Assembly: GCA_003243425.1 (NCBI GenBank)
Contig: QFQP01000007.1
Location: forward strand, 145,515-209,514
Source of the DNA: Archangium gephyra
GTDB taxonomy: Bacteria > Myxococcota > Myxococcia > Myxococcales > Myxococcaceae
Direction: 5' to 3'
DNA: 64,000 bases
Shown here: positions 52,489 to 63,912 of the stretch, in pieces
Layout of the letters: the number at the start of each line of letters is the position of its first letter
Numbering within the stretch: the first letter of the stretch is position 1
Notes under the pieces: generated by a model
The model's database searches: none
What the model was told of the DNA's origin: nothing
What the model saw: the letters and a program-made list of their open reading frames with translations, nothing else
Position numbers and translations under genes: made by a program

Positions 52489-54719
52489 GTGTCCCTCCGG
52501 ATGAGTTCGATTTCCTGGAGATACGCGTCGATGACGCGTTCCCACTTCACCCCGGCTGCGTAATGACGACCCTGTCTGCCGAACAGCTCACGCTGCGCGC
52601 CCAACTGCTGGACGCCATTTCGGTAACTCTCGTCGGACGAGAGGTCGAAGGTCAGCCCGCCGCCGCTGCGCGTGAGCTGCCCCGCGACCACCGCGCAGGC
52701 TTCGTTGCCCAGCACCGGCGCGCCGACGGCGAAGGCCTCCAGCGTCAGCAGCGAGAGGCTCTCGTAGCGACTGGGCACCACCACGGCCAGGGCTCCGGCC
52801 AGCGCGTCCCACTTGGTCTGCTCGTCGACGCGGCCGGTGCTGATGATGCGGCGACCGCGCGGCGCGACTTCGCCCGAGCCCGCGAGCACGAGCGTCGGCG
52901 CGTCATGGAAGTCGTCGACCAGCGCCTGGTGTCGCTTCGCGAGTTCGAGCACACCCTTCCCGGCCTCCATGCGCCCCAGGTACAGGAGGTACGGGCCGTC
53001 GATGCCGAACTGCTCGCGGAAGCGTTCAGGCTTGCCCTTCTTCGGTTCGATGCCGACCCCGACGACGCGCCGCCGGGTGACCTTCGGGAAATGCGCCTCG
53101 ATGAGCTGCATTTCTTCCGGCGTGTTGCACAGGAGCACCCGCGGCACCTCGAAGACGTCGTTCATCGCGCCGAAGCGCAGCGGCGGTTCGTCGTGGGCGG
53201 TGGGCACGACGAGCGCCTTGTCGGCCACGAGCGGCACGCCCCAGACCGTCGGCGCGTACAGGTAGGTGAAGAAGAGGAAGGCATCGAAGTCGTCTCGTCG
53301 TGCTGCGATGGCCTTCAACAGCTCCGGAGAATCGGGCCCCTGCTCCGCGAGCCAGTGCGTCTCGGCGACGAAGTCTTGCGGAGTGGTGAACAGCGAATCG
53401 CTGAGGCGATTGAACGGCCGCATCGAACGTGCGCGGCGAACGGGGAACCGGTGAACGGTGAGTGGACCGTCTCGTTCTGCGCCCGGCTCGAGGTCGTTCT
53501 TCCAGGTGAGGTGATCGCGCGCACAGGTGGTGAGGACCTCGACGTGGGCGTGATCCGACAGGCGCAGTGCGACTTCTCGCGCGTGGGCTTCAGCTCCGCC
53601 CGTCAGCGTGTCGCCGAAGCGTTGAACGACGACGGCGAGCTTCGGCTTGCCCTTCGACGCGCGACTGGGCCCGCTCCGCACAGCGAGGGCGTCTTTGAAC
53701 CGGGTAAGGGTGTTCTGAAACGAGAGTTCGGCGACGCGACGGCGCTGACCTTCGACGAGAGACGCGCGCAGCGCGAGGTCGTTCGACACCAACTGCACCA
53801 GCTCCGCGAGCGCCGCGAAGTTCTTCTCGTCGAAGACGATGCCTGCGCCGCCCATCGTCTCCGGAACCGCGGCCGCGCCATACGCGAGCACGGGGACATC
53901 GCACGCCATCGCTTCGATGAGCGGCACCCCGAAGCCCTCGTGCTCCGACATCGACATGAAGACATCGGCGCTTCGGTACGCCGCGACCAGCTGCGCGTGC
54001 GACACGCGGCCGAGGAAGGTGACCCCACCGAGTTCTCTGGCGCGCGCGGCGAGCTTCTTGAACGCGGCGTTCCCCGGCGCGAAGCCGCCCACGATCCACA
54101 GCTCCGCGCGCGGCGCGATACGCTTCAACTCCGAGTGCAGCGTGAGCAGGTCCTCCATGCGCTTGTGGGGAACCACGCGGCTGACCGACACCACCCGCGG
54201 CCGCCCTGCGTCACGGAAGCGGCTGAGCCACGATTGATCAGCGACTGGCGCCGTGAAGCGGTCCGGCTCGACGAACAGCGGAACGACGTGAACGTTGGTG
54301 TGCCCCGCCTCCCGCAGCTCCCGGGCGTTGAACTCGGAGACGCCGATGGAAAATTCGACGAACTCGGCGAGCGCGGCCAGCTGCGCGCGGCCGGCGATCA
54401 GCGGCTCGGCCAGGCGGGTGCCTGCGTAGAAGTGCGCCGGGGTGACGTTGTGAAAGACCACGGCGCGACGACACGGCAGGTGCATCAACCGCCCGGCGAG
54501 CGGCGAGGCGATGCCGTGGTGGTACAGCACGAGGTCGTCGGCAGCGGGCCTCAGCTCGGAAGCCGGCCGAACGAGTGAACGCCACTGCGGCGCCACGTCG
54601 TCGGCGTAGAGCTCACCGGTGAAGCCCAGATGGCGGAGCACGCGCTGCCACGCGACGGCGCACTGACCCATCGCATCGGCAGGCGTGAAATTCGGGAGGA
54701 GTTGATGAAGCTGCGCCAC
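52485..54719 (-). CDS. Two GT4 glycosyltransferases fused in one protein
   Basis: A GTG at 54719 (VAQLHQLLPNFTPADAMGQCAVAWQRVL), 18 bases from the previous stop, starts a 744-residue protein. The first GT-B domain ends near residue 370 and has SVSRVVPHKRMEDLL, GRVSHAQLVAAYRSADVFMSMSEHEGFGVPLIEAMACDVPVLAY (E-x7-E). A second GT4 unit runs about 385-744, with VVVQRFGDTLTGGAEAHAREVALRL, LLYLGRMEAGKGVLELAK and VPSRYESLSLLTLEAFAVGAPVLGN. Tandem GTs in one chain suggest two successive sugar additions to one acceptor. Donor and acceptor are unknown. Genomic context (L,D-transpeptidase-like and coiled-coil genes) suggests envelope glycan. Confidence 0.85.
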   Translation of the reverse strand: MAQLHQLLPNFTPADAMGQCAVAWQRVLRHLGFTGELYADDVAPQWRSLVRPASELRPAADDLVLYHHGIASPLAGRLMHLPCRRAVVFHNVTPAHFYAGTRLAEPLIAGRAQLAALAEFVEFSIGVSEFNARELREAGHTNVHVVPLFVEPDRFTAPVADQSWLSRFRDAGRPRVVSVSRVVPHKRMEDLLTLHSELKRIAPRAELWIVGGFAPGNAAFKKLAARARELGGVTFLGRVSHAQLVAAYRSADVFMSMSEHEGFGVPLIEAMACDVPVLAYGAAAVPETMGGAGIVFDEKNFAALAELVQLVSNDLALRASLVEGQRRRVAELSFQNTLTRFKDALAVRSGPSRASKGKPKLAVVVQRFGDTLTGGAEAHAREVALRLSDHAHVEVLTTCARDHLTWKNDLEPGAERDGPLTVHRFPVRRARSMRPFNRLSDSLFTTPQDFVAETHWLAEQGPDSPELLKAIAARRDDFDAFLFFTYLYAPTVWGVPLVADKALVVPTAHDEPPLRFGAMNDVFEVPRVLLCNTPEEMQLIEAHFPKVTRRRVVGVGIEPKKGKPERFREQFGIDGPYLLYLGRMEAGKGVLELAKRHQALVDDFHDAPTLVLAGSGEVAPRGRRIISTGRVDEQTKWDALAGALAVVVPSRYESLSLLTLEAFAVGAPVLGNEACAVVAGQLTRSGGGLTFDLSSDESYRNGVQQLGAQRELFGRQGRHYAAGVKWERVIDAYLQEIELIRRDT

Positions 54720-54736
54720 GCCTGAGGCGCTGTACT

Positions 54737-55555
54737 TCAGACCGACACGAGCGTGTACGTGAACGACGCGCGCGGGCCGCCGACGGCGTTGATGAAGCGC
54801 TGGAACTCGGCGGGGCTCATGGTCTGGCAGCCGATCGACGAGGGCGCGTTGCGGTTGCCCTGGTGGAAGAGCACGCCACTCAAGGTGTCGCCGCGGCTCT
54901 GCGAGGCGCCCTGCTCCGCGCCGCTGTAGGTGCCGTCGTGATTCGTGTCGCGCCAGCCCGGCACGTTGCCGTTGCCGCTCAGCGTACGCACGTGAAACGA
55001 GGCCGCGCCCGCGTGCTGGCCGTTGGGAACGACGGTGTAGTTGCCCGGGCGGATCATGCCGACGTCGCCCACGCCGTCTCGGGTGACGTCGGGCGACTGC
55101 GACGAGCGGCTCTGGCCCGGGTACGTGGCGCCGGTGAAGCGCTGCACGCGACCGTCGGGGGTCAACACCACGAACTGGTCCTGGTAGCTGCGCTGTGCGC
55201 CGCCCGTGCCCTGACGGAGGCCGAGCACCGTGGGCTGACCGTTGGGGCACACCTCGCCGCCCGCACGCCGCACCATCGACGCGTAGAAGTCGAACTGCTC
55301 ACGGTCGCTCGCGTTCGCGCCGGGCGCCGTCACCGGGCCCGTGTTCTGCGCAGGCGGCGTGTAGTCGCTGACCGTGCTGGCGCCGGGCGCCACGCTCTGG
55401 AGCTTGCCGACGGTCTCAGGCCCGACGAGGCCGTCGACCTTCGCGCCGTTGGCCTGCTGAAACTGACGAACCGCCGCTTCGGTCGCGGGGCCGAACTTGC
55501 CGTCTTCTTCGAGGCGGAACCCGCGCGCGTTCAGCGCCTTCTGCAGCTCGAGCAC
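54737..55555 (-). CDS. Peptidoglycan-binding protein with L,D-transpeptidase-like domain
   Basis: From the GTG at 55555 the frame gives 272 residues: a peptidoglycan-binding repeat (MLELQKALNARGFRLEEDGKFGPATEAAVRQFQQANGAKVDGLVGPETV) and then a domain ending SGVLFHQGNRNAPSSIGCQTMSP, which has the H-x-G...S-x-G-C catalytic pattern of L,D-transpeptidases. That enzyme type cross-links peptidoglycan or attaches proteins. The true start is probably an ATG at 55677 (MPSISS), because the frame continues upstream as YIRRGQSGEG, the missing front of the repeat, but a stop in-frame means one base would have to be lost or gained between them. Confidence 0.7.
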   Translation of the reverse strand: MLELQKALNARGFRLEEDGKFGPATEAAVRQFQQANGAKVDGLVGPETVGKLQSVAPGASTVSDYTPPAQNTGPVTAPGANASDREQFDFYASMVRRAGGEVCPNGQPTVLGLRQGTGGAQRSYQDQFVVLTPDGRVQRFTGATYPGQSRSSQSPDVTRDGVGDVGMIRPGNYTVVPNGQHAGAASFHVRTLSGNGNVPGWRDTNHDGTYSGAEQGASQSRGDTLSGVLFHQGNRNAPSSIGCQTMSPAEFQRFINAVGGPRASFTYTLVSV

Positions 55556-55716
55556 GCCTTCACCCGACTGACCGCGGCGGATGTACTGGCCACCGGCAGC
55601 CGCTTGCAGGCTCGCGCTGAGTGGCTGCGTCGACTGCGTGGTGTTGGTGGACGTGGTGCGGAAGAGATCGAAGGCATGCCTTCATTCTCGCCCCAGAACC
55701 GACACGGTTGCGCGTT

Positions 55717-55986
55717 TCACGCGATGGCGGCGGCGATCAGCTCCTTCGACTCTTCATCGAGGTCGAGGAACTGGGCGGTGACGCCCTGGGGCGTGACGTC
55801 GGTCACCTGACAGAAGGCGCTGATCAGCCGAGCGTCTTTGCGAGGCGCGAACTGCACGTGCAGCGTCGACTTCTTCGTCAGCGGCTTGCTGGTGTTGATG
55901 AACAGACCCCCGCGGGAGAGGTCGGAGGCGTAGTCGACGTCGGCTGCGTCATCGACGGCGGCCTGGTGCTGAACGAGAAAGCGCAT
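55717..55986 (-). CDS. PilZ domain protein
   Basis: 89 residues from ATG 55986: MRFLVQHQAAVDDAADVDYASDLSRGGLFINTSKPLTKKSTLHVQF. SDLSRGGLFI is the central D-x-S-x-x-G motif of PilZ, but the N-terminal R-x-x-x-R loop is lacking, so c-di-GMP binding may be weak or lost. Its ATG shares the palindrome CATG with the open frame of the divergent GT4 gene, whose likely start is 101 bases further on. It may control the neighbouring glycan genes. Confidence 0.75.
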   Translation of the reverse strand: MRFLVQHQAAVDDAADVDYASDLSRGGLFINTSKPLTKKSTLHVQFAPRKDARLISAFCQVTDVTPQGVTAQFLDLDEESKELIAAAIA

Positions 55987-56086
55987 GGCGGGGCGGATCA
56001 ATGACGGCGCGGTAACGTCTCCGCAAGGGGCCGAGGTAGGCGAACGACGCACCTCGCACCGGCCGAATGGTGTAACGAGCGCGGCC

Positions 56087-57169
56087 GTGTCACCCGTCGC
56101 CTTCGACGCCACGCTCTGGGACGAGCCCACCACCGGCATCGCGCTCTACACGCGGGAGCTGTACCGGGCGCTGGCCACCACCGGTCTGGCGATGGAGCGC
56201 TGGGGCGCGAGCCGAACCGGCGAAGCACCGCGTGGCCGCGGGTCGCGCACCGGGTGGACCCTCGCTGAACTGCCCGCGTGGCTCGAGGCGAGGAAGCCGG
56301 CGCTGTTTCACGCGGTGTCGAACTTCAACCTGCCGCTGCTGCGAACCCGCGGTGTGCCGTACGTGCTCACCGTGCACGACCTCGTGCCGCTGATTCTGCC
56401 CGACACGGTGTCGCCGAGGTTCCGGTGGCAATTCCGGTTGTGGCTCGCGCGCAGCTTGAAGGTCGCCCAGCAGATCATCTGCGTGAGTGACGTCGCCCGC
56501 CGCAGCGTGCTCGAGCGCTTCGACGTCGACCCGCGGAAGCTGCACGTCGTGCATCACGGCGTGGACCACGTGGACCGCGTGCCGGCGCCCGATGGCACCA
56601 CCTCGAAGTGGCTCGACGCGATGGGCCTCGACGTTCCCTTCGTGCTCTACGCAGGCGCGCTCGATGCGCGGAAGAACGTGGAGCTCGTGGTTCGCGCCAT
56701 GGAGAAGCTGTTCGACGGCGGCGTGCGCATTCCCCTCGTCATGGCTGGCCAGCGTTGGTTCGGCTCAGGGCCCATCGAGCGCGAAATTCAGCGCGCGAGG
56801 GATCGCGGGGTCGACGTGCGGTTGCTCGGCTACCTCACAGACCCGGTGTTCTACGGCGTGATGCGCCGCGCTTCGGCGTTCGTCTTTCCATCCCGCTACG
56901 AGGGCTTCGGTCTCCCACCGCTCGAGGCGATGCGGCTCGGGGTGCCGACGATCGTCTCGACGGAGGGCTCGCTGCCCGAGGTCGTGGGCGACGGTGCCGC
57001 GAAGGTGGGCCCCGACGATGCCAATACGTTGGCCGAGCTGCTGAACCATTGGCTGCACGACCCCGCCGAGCGCGCGAAGTGGGCGGGGGCCGCGTCAGCG
57101 CGTGCGGCGAAGTTCTCGTGGGCACAGACCGCGCGGCAGACCGCCAGCCTCTACGCCGACGTGCGGTGA
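56087..57169 (+). CDS. GT4 glycosyltransferase
   Basis: 360 residues from GTG 56087. GT-B family marks: FDATLWDEPTTGIALYTRELYRAL at the N-terminus, YVLTVHDLVPLILP, QQIICVSDVARRSVLERFDVDPRKLHVVHHGVDHV, FVLYAGALDARKNVELVVRAME (R-K-N/D), LLGYLTDPVFYGVMRRASAFVFPSRYEGFGLPPLEAMRLGVPTIVS (E-x7-E), VGPDDANTLAELLNHWL. Retaining transferase using an NDP-sugar donor, probably on the cytoplasmic face. Its stop abuts the stop of the STAS gene, giving TGATCA. Confidence 0.93.
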   Translation: MSPVAFDATLWDEPTTGIALYTRELYRALATTGLAMERWGASRTGEAPRGRGSRTGWTLAELPAWLEARKPALFHAVSNFNLPLLRTRGVPYVLTVHDLVPLILPDTVSPRFRWQFRLWLARSLKVAQQIICVSDVARRSVLERFDVDPRKLHVVHHGVDHVDRVPAPDGTTSKWLDAMGLDVPFVLYAGALDARKNVELVVRAMEKLFDGGVRIPLVMAGQRWFGSGPIEREIQRARDRGVDVRLLGYLTDPVFYGVMRRASAFVFPSRYEGFGLPPLEAMRLGVPTIVSTEGSLPEVVGDGAAKVGPDDANTLAELLNHWLHDPAERAKWAGAASARAAKFSWAQTARQTASLYADVR

Positions 57170-57658
57170 TCAGGAGCGGCGCTTGGCCACCTCGCGCTCG
57201 AGCACGTCGAGCACGTCGGTGAAGCGCGCGCGGTTCTGCTCGTCGACCTCACACAGATCGCGGTGCGCACCGAGCATCACCGAGGCCAGCCCCTGCGGCG
57301 GCGTGCGGTTCATGGGGACCGGTTCGATCTTCAGCTCTGCCGGCGGGTCGAGCGTGTCGGTCAGCGTGAACAACTTGTCGAACTGCATGGCGCGCAGGCA
57401 CTGAGCGACCGGCCCTTCGGGGCACAGAATCACCGCGCGGCGGCTGAACTGCGAAAGGCACTTTCGGCCGATGTGCGCGAGCAGCCCCAGGCCCGTGCTG
57501 TCGACGCTCAACACGTCGCGGAGATCGATGACGGTGGTGTCGCCGATCTGCGGCAGCACCACTTCGTCGAGGAAGCACTTGATGCGACGCGCGTCGGTGT
57601 AGCGAACGGCCCCGTCGAGGCTCAGCCACGAGAGCTGATCATGATGTCCGTAACGCAT
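57170..57658 (-). CDS. STAS-domain anti-sigma-factor antagonist-like protein
   Basis: 162 residues. The STAS core is LDGAVRYTDARRIKCFLDEVVLPQIGDTTVIDLRDVLSVDSTGLGLLAHIGRKCLSQFSRRAVILCPEGPVAQCL, with the phosphorylatable Ser in D-S-T-G-L at about residue 52. An extension of about 50 residues follows the domain. Such proteins are phosphorylated by an anti-sigma kinase and dephosphorylated by an RsbU/SpoIIE phosphatase. The phosphatase gene upstream overlaps by 20 bases. No anti-sigma kinase or sigma gene is adjacent. Confidence 0.88.
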   Translation of the reverse strand: MRYGHHDQLSWLSLDGAVRYTDARRIKCFLDEVVLPQIGDTTVIDLRDVLSVDSTGLGLLAHIGRKCLSQFSRRAVILCPEGPVAQCLRAMQFDKLFTLTDTLDPPAELKIEPVPMNRTPPQGLASVMLGAHRDLCEVDEQNRARFTDVLDVLEREVAKRRS

Positions 57659-58805
57659 GGGCGTCTCCTCGCGTGAGCATCAGAACAGCCACATCGTCGG
57701 GACGGGCGCGGTGTTGCGTCAACCCCAGCACCTGCACGAGTTCCGTGGCGGTAGCGCTCGACCCGGCCGCCTGCGCGATGCGTCGGCTCTTCTCTTCGAC
57801 GCTGCCTCCGTCCATCACGTCGAACACGCCGTCGGTACAGGCGACGAACTTGGTGTCGGGCAGCAGCGGGTACGTGCGCTCGTCGTAGCTCGCGGTGTCC
57901 ATGAGCCCGAGCGGCATTCCGGGCAGCTCCATGGCGAACGTGTTGCCGCCCTGCTGAAGAATCGGCCACGGGAAGCAGCCGGCGTTGCCACACGCCAGCA
58001 CGCTGCGGCTCTCGTCGACGAGCCCGTAGAACAACGCGACGTGCTTCTCGTGGCGCTGGCGAAGCAGCTCGTGATTGAGCGCCTTCAAGAACGTCGACGG
58101 CGCGAAGAACGACGCGTCGCGACCTTCGAGCACCCAGCGCTCGACGACCGTGCGCAGCATCACCGTCACCAGCGCCGATGGCACGCCGTGACCGGCGACG
58201 TCGGCCAGGTAGAAACCCCAGCGACCGTCGGGCAACGAGAAGGTGCTGCAGAAGTCACCGCTCAGGAATGACGACGGCAGCAGCTCGCGCGTCAGCGTGA
58301 ACGAGCCGACCTTCATTCCGTCTTCCGGCAACAGGCTCAGCTGCAGGCGTCGCCCCGCGTCCTGGTCGTCGGCGAGCTCGCGGTACAGCACTTCGAGCTT
58401 GTCGCGCTGGCGCTGGTTCTCGGCGAGCAGCTCGGCTTTTTCGAGCGCCTTGCCGACCGCGTGCTGCAGCACCGCCATGCCGGCGATGGGCTTCGACAGG
58501 TAGTCCCACGCGCCGAGCCGCAACGCGCTCACCGCGTCCTGCAGCAGGCCTTCGCCAGACATCACCACCACCGGCAACTGCGGGTACTTGTCGCGCAGCT
58601 CGCTCAGCACGCCCAGGCCGTCGAGGCGCGGCATGCGCAGGTCACACAGCACCAGATCAGGCCGGCTCCGCGCGATGGCTTCGAGGCCCGCCACGCCGTC
58701 CGCAGCGCCGTCGGCTGCGTAGCCGAGTCGCTCCAGTTGCCTCTCGACCAGAATCCGCACGTCGTCTGCGTCATCGATGACCAGAATTCGTTTCGGTGCC
58801 GGCAT
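57639..58805 (-). CDS. Response regulator with SpoIIE/RsbU-type PP2C phosphatase domain
   Basis: 388 residues. The receiver (1-120) has ILVIDDADD, LVLCDLRMPRLDG (phospho-Asp), VVMSGEG and WDYLSKPI. A helical linker leads to a PP2C_SIG domain from about residue 150: LLPSSFLSGDFCSTFSLPDGRWGFYLADVAGHGVPSALVTVML, VALFYGLVDESRSVLACGNAG and FVACTDGVFDVM, with the metal-binding DVAGHG. It would dephosphorylate the STAS protein encoded by the overlapping downstream gene once activated by a kinase, in the manner of partner-switching stress responses. Confidence 0.92.
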   Translation of the reverse strand: MPAPKRILVIDDADDVRILVERQLERLGYAADGAADGVAGLEAIARSRPDLVLCDLRMPRLDGLGVLSELRDKYPQLPVVVMSGEGLLQDAVSALRLGAWDYLSKPIAGMAVLQHAVGKALEKAELLAENQRQRDKLEVLYRELADDQDAGRRLQLSLLPEDGMKVGSFTLTRELLPSSFLSGDFCSTFSLPDGRWGFYLADVAGHGVPSALVTVMLRTVVERWVLEGRDASFFAPSTFLKALNHELLRQRHEKHVALFYGLVDESRSVLACGNAGCFPWPILQQGGNTFAMELPGMPLGLMDTASYDERTYPLLPDTKFVACTDGVFDVMDGGSVEEKSRRIAQAAGSSATATELVQVLGLTQHRARPDDVAVLMLTRGDAHALRTS

Positions 58806-58851
58806 GGCTTCACCAACCTAGTGAGGTCTCACCACGAATGGTGCTCGGGCT

Positions 58852-61740
<2,889 letters not shown>

Positions 61741-61845
61741 GGTGCCCCTCGAAGTTCGCGAAATGCCGAGTGAATCTTCGCTGATTGCAGTGAATGCACC
61801 ACCTCGCAGATCCGTTTCGTGGCCCGCGCGTTGAAGGGCTTCACC

Positions 61846-63282
61846 ATGAACCGGACCAGCGCCTTCCTCGCCACCGCGGCCGTCTTGTTGCTCCTCGCCG
61901 TCGTCATCGGCCTGCCGAAGGTGACCAGCGCTCCGCCGGTTCAGCCGCCGCCACCCGTGGTGAGTCAGCCTGCGCAGCCGCCGCCGGTCGTGGCGCCAGC
62001 TTCCAACCCCGGGTCGCTCTCGCTGACGGGCCGGCTGTCGCACCCGTATCTGGTGCCCGGCACCAGCGACGTGTTCGCGACGCTCGAGGTGACGGCCGTC
62101 GACGTTCCCGGAGCCCGGCGCGCGCCGGTGAACCTCGCGGTGGTGATCGATCGCTCCGGGTCGATGTCGGGAGCGAAGATCGAGAACGCGCGCCGCGCCG
62201 CGAGTCGTCTGGTCGACCTGCTCGACGAGCACGACCGCATCGCCATCGTTCACTACGGCACCGACGTCGACGCGATGAACAGCGTGTTCGCGACGCCTGA
62301 GAACAAGGTTCGTCTGCAGCGCTTCATCGCCAACATCTGGGACAACGGCGGCACCAACATCGGCGACGGTCTCGCAGCGGGCCAGCGGCAGATCGACAAA
62401 GCGCGCTCGGACTTCAAGGTGAACCGGTTGCTGCTGCTGTCCGACGGTCAGCCGACGGTGGGCATCACCAGCTCGCAGGGGTTGGTGAACGTGGTGCGGC
62501 GCATTCGTGACTCGGGCATCTCGGTCACCTCGCTGGGCGTCGGGGCCGACTTCAACGAAGACCTCATGCAGCGCCTCGCCGACGTCGGCGGTGGCTCGTA
62601 TGGCTTCATCAGCAACGCAGCGGCGACGGCGCAGTTGTTCCAGAAGGACCTCGAGCAGGCCGGCACCATGGTCGCCAGCAGCGCGAGCCTCTCGTTCACG
62701 GTGCCGGCGGGCGTTCGCTTCGTGCAGGTCTTCGGCCGCCCGGTCTCGCAGCTGGGCAACACGGTGACCGTCTCGCTCCCGGACTTCTCGGCGCGTCAGG
62801 TCGAGAAGATCGTCGTGCAGCTCTCGGCCACGCCGGGCGTGCGCAACGGGACCATCGACCTCGGCAACTTCCAGCTCGCGTACTCCGACCTGCTGACCTC
62901 GAAGCCCGCAGATGCGCGCGTCGCCTTGTCGGCGATGGTGACCGACGACTCGACGCTGGCGCTCGGCAAGCGCGACAAGGACGCGGTGGTGCTGGCCAAC
63001 AAGGCGCGCGCGGCGGTGAACTACCGCAAGGCCGCCGAGGCCATCGACCGCGGCGACTTCAACGACGCGCAGGCGGCGCTGCGACAGAACACCATTCTCT
63101 TCGACGAAGCCGACGCGGTCGGCGGCGCGGGCGCGATGGCTGACGAGCGCAGCACCAACTCCGGCTTCTTCGGCCTCTCGACCGCCGCACCCGCAGCACC
63201 GATGGAAGTGCGCCGCGAAGCGGTGAAGAAGATGAAGAGCGACGCGCTCAAGTCTTCGGGCCGCGGTGCGTCGGTGTACTGA
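61846..63282 (+). CDS. Von Willebrand factor A domain protein, exported
   Basis: 478 residues from ATG 61846. A signal-anchor helix (MNRTSAFLATAAVLLLLAVVIGL) is followed by a Pro-rich stretch (APPVQPPPPVVSQPAQPPPVV). The VWA domain has the MIDAS start NLAVVIDRSGSMSGAKIENARRAASRLVDLL, then NGGTNIGDGL (Thr) and LLLLSDGQPTVG (Asp), so metal binding is intact. A helical C-terminal region with GDFNDAQAALRQNTILFDEADAVGG follows. Relatives occur in stress and gliding-associated systems. Divergent from the kinase-WD40 gene with 105 bases between starts. Confidence 0.88.
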   Translation: MNRTSAFLATAAVLLLLAVVIGLPKVTSAPPVQPPPPVVSQPAQPPPVVAPASNPGSLSLTGRLSHPYLVPGTSDVFATLEVTAVDVPGARRAPVNLAVVIDRSGSMSGAKIENARRAASRLVDLLDEHDRIAIVHYGTDVDAMNSVFATPENKVRLQRFIANIWDNGGTNIGDGLAAGQRQIDKARSDFKVNRLLLLSDGQPTVGITSSQGLVNVVRRIRDSGISVTSLGVGADFNEDLMQRLADVGGGSYGFISNAAATAQLFQKDLEQAGTMVASSASLSFTVPAGVRFVQVFGRPVSQLGNTVTVSLPDFSARQVEKIVVQLSATPGVRNGTIDLGNFQLAYSDLLTSKPADARVALSAMVTDDSTLALGKRDKDAVVLANKARAAVNYRKAAEAIDRGDFNDAQAALRQNTILFDEADAVGGAGAMADERSTNSGFFGLSTAAPAAPMEVRREAVKKMKSDALKSSGRGASVY

Positions 63283-63912
63283 TTACACGCGCGCGTGTTG
63301 CTCGGCGACGCGGGTGGCCGCCTGGTGTGCTTCCACCGGGTCGCCGTTCGCCTTCACCGCCGCTTCGGCCCACGCGTCTGACGCCCCCTGAATGAACTGC
63401 TTTCCATTGGGCGTCTGGAGCCACTCGAGGAACGGGCCCGGCACCACCGCGACGCCGCTGTCGAGGTGAACCGCGAGTCGCAGCAGCGTCTGCTCCCAAC
63501 CGAGCCCCAGCAGACCGGGGCCGAACTTCTGCCACTGCTCGTCACTGACGAAGGCCACGTGCTCGACGGTGATGCGCGTGTGGCGATGCTCCTGGTGCAG
63601 CGTCACGTCGATCCACCCGATGTCGCCCGCGAACTCCCACGTGAAGGACAGACGATGGCCCGCCTCGCACGCCTCGAGCTGACCGTGAGCGGCGTCTTCG
63701 AAGGAAAACGTGCGGCCACCCTCGAGCTCCACCTTCACCGGCAGGAACCAGCGCGGAATCCGTTCGGGGTTCGAGATGGCGTCCCACACCTCCTCGGGGG
63801 TGGTGTCGAACACGCGGGACGCGGTGATGAAGCGCGCCAGCTTGCCGTCTTTGCTGCGCGTGCCGGTCTGTCGCTGAACTGCACCGAGGTGTCGGGCGAT
63901 GTTGACGTTCAT
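63283..63912 (-). CDS. SRPBCC/AHSA1-type ligand-binding protein
   Basis: 209 residues. The START/AHSA1 fold is visible: ASRVFDTTPEEVWDAISNPERIPRWFLPVKVELEGGRTF at the start, GHRLSFTWEFAGDIGWIDVTLHQEHRHTRITVEHVAF in the middle and a C-terminal helix GLGWEQTLLRLAVHLDSGV. Such proteins bind hydrophobic ligands or act as Hsp90 co-chaperone-like or toxin-tolerance proteins. The C-terminal extension of 50 residues (DAWAEAAVKANGDPVEAHQAATRVAEQHARV) is helical. Its stop lies immediately after the VWA gene's stop. Confidence 0.85.
   Translation of the reverse strand: MNVNIARHLGAVQRQTGTRSKDGKLARFITASRVFDTTPEEVWDAISNPERIPRWFLPVKVELEGGRTFSFEDAAHGQLEACEAGHRLSFTWEFAGDIGWIDVTLHQEHRHTRITVEHVAFVSDEQWQKFGPGLLGLGWEQTLLRLAVHLDSGVAVVPGPFLEWLQTPNGKQFIQGASDAWAEAAVKANGDPVEAHQAATRVAEQHARV

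Noticed and set aside
58830..58843. CACCA-CGAA-TGGTG hairpin between the kinase and phosphatase genes
   Set aside because: Only 5 bp stem and no U-run, so not called a terminator.
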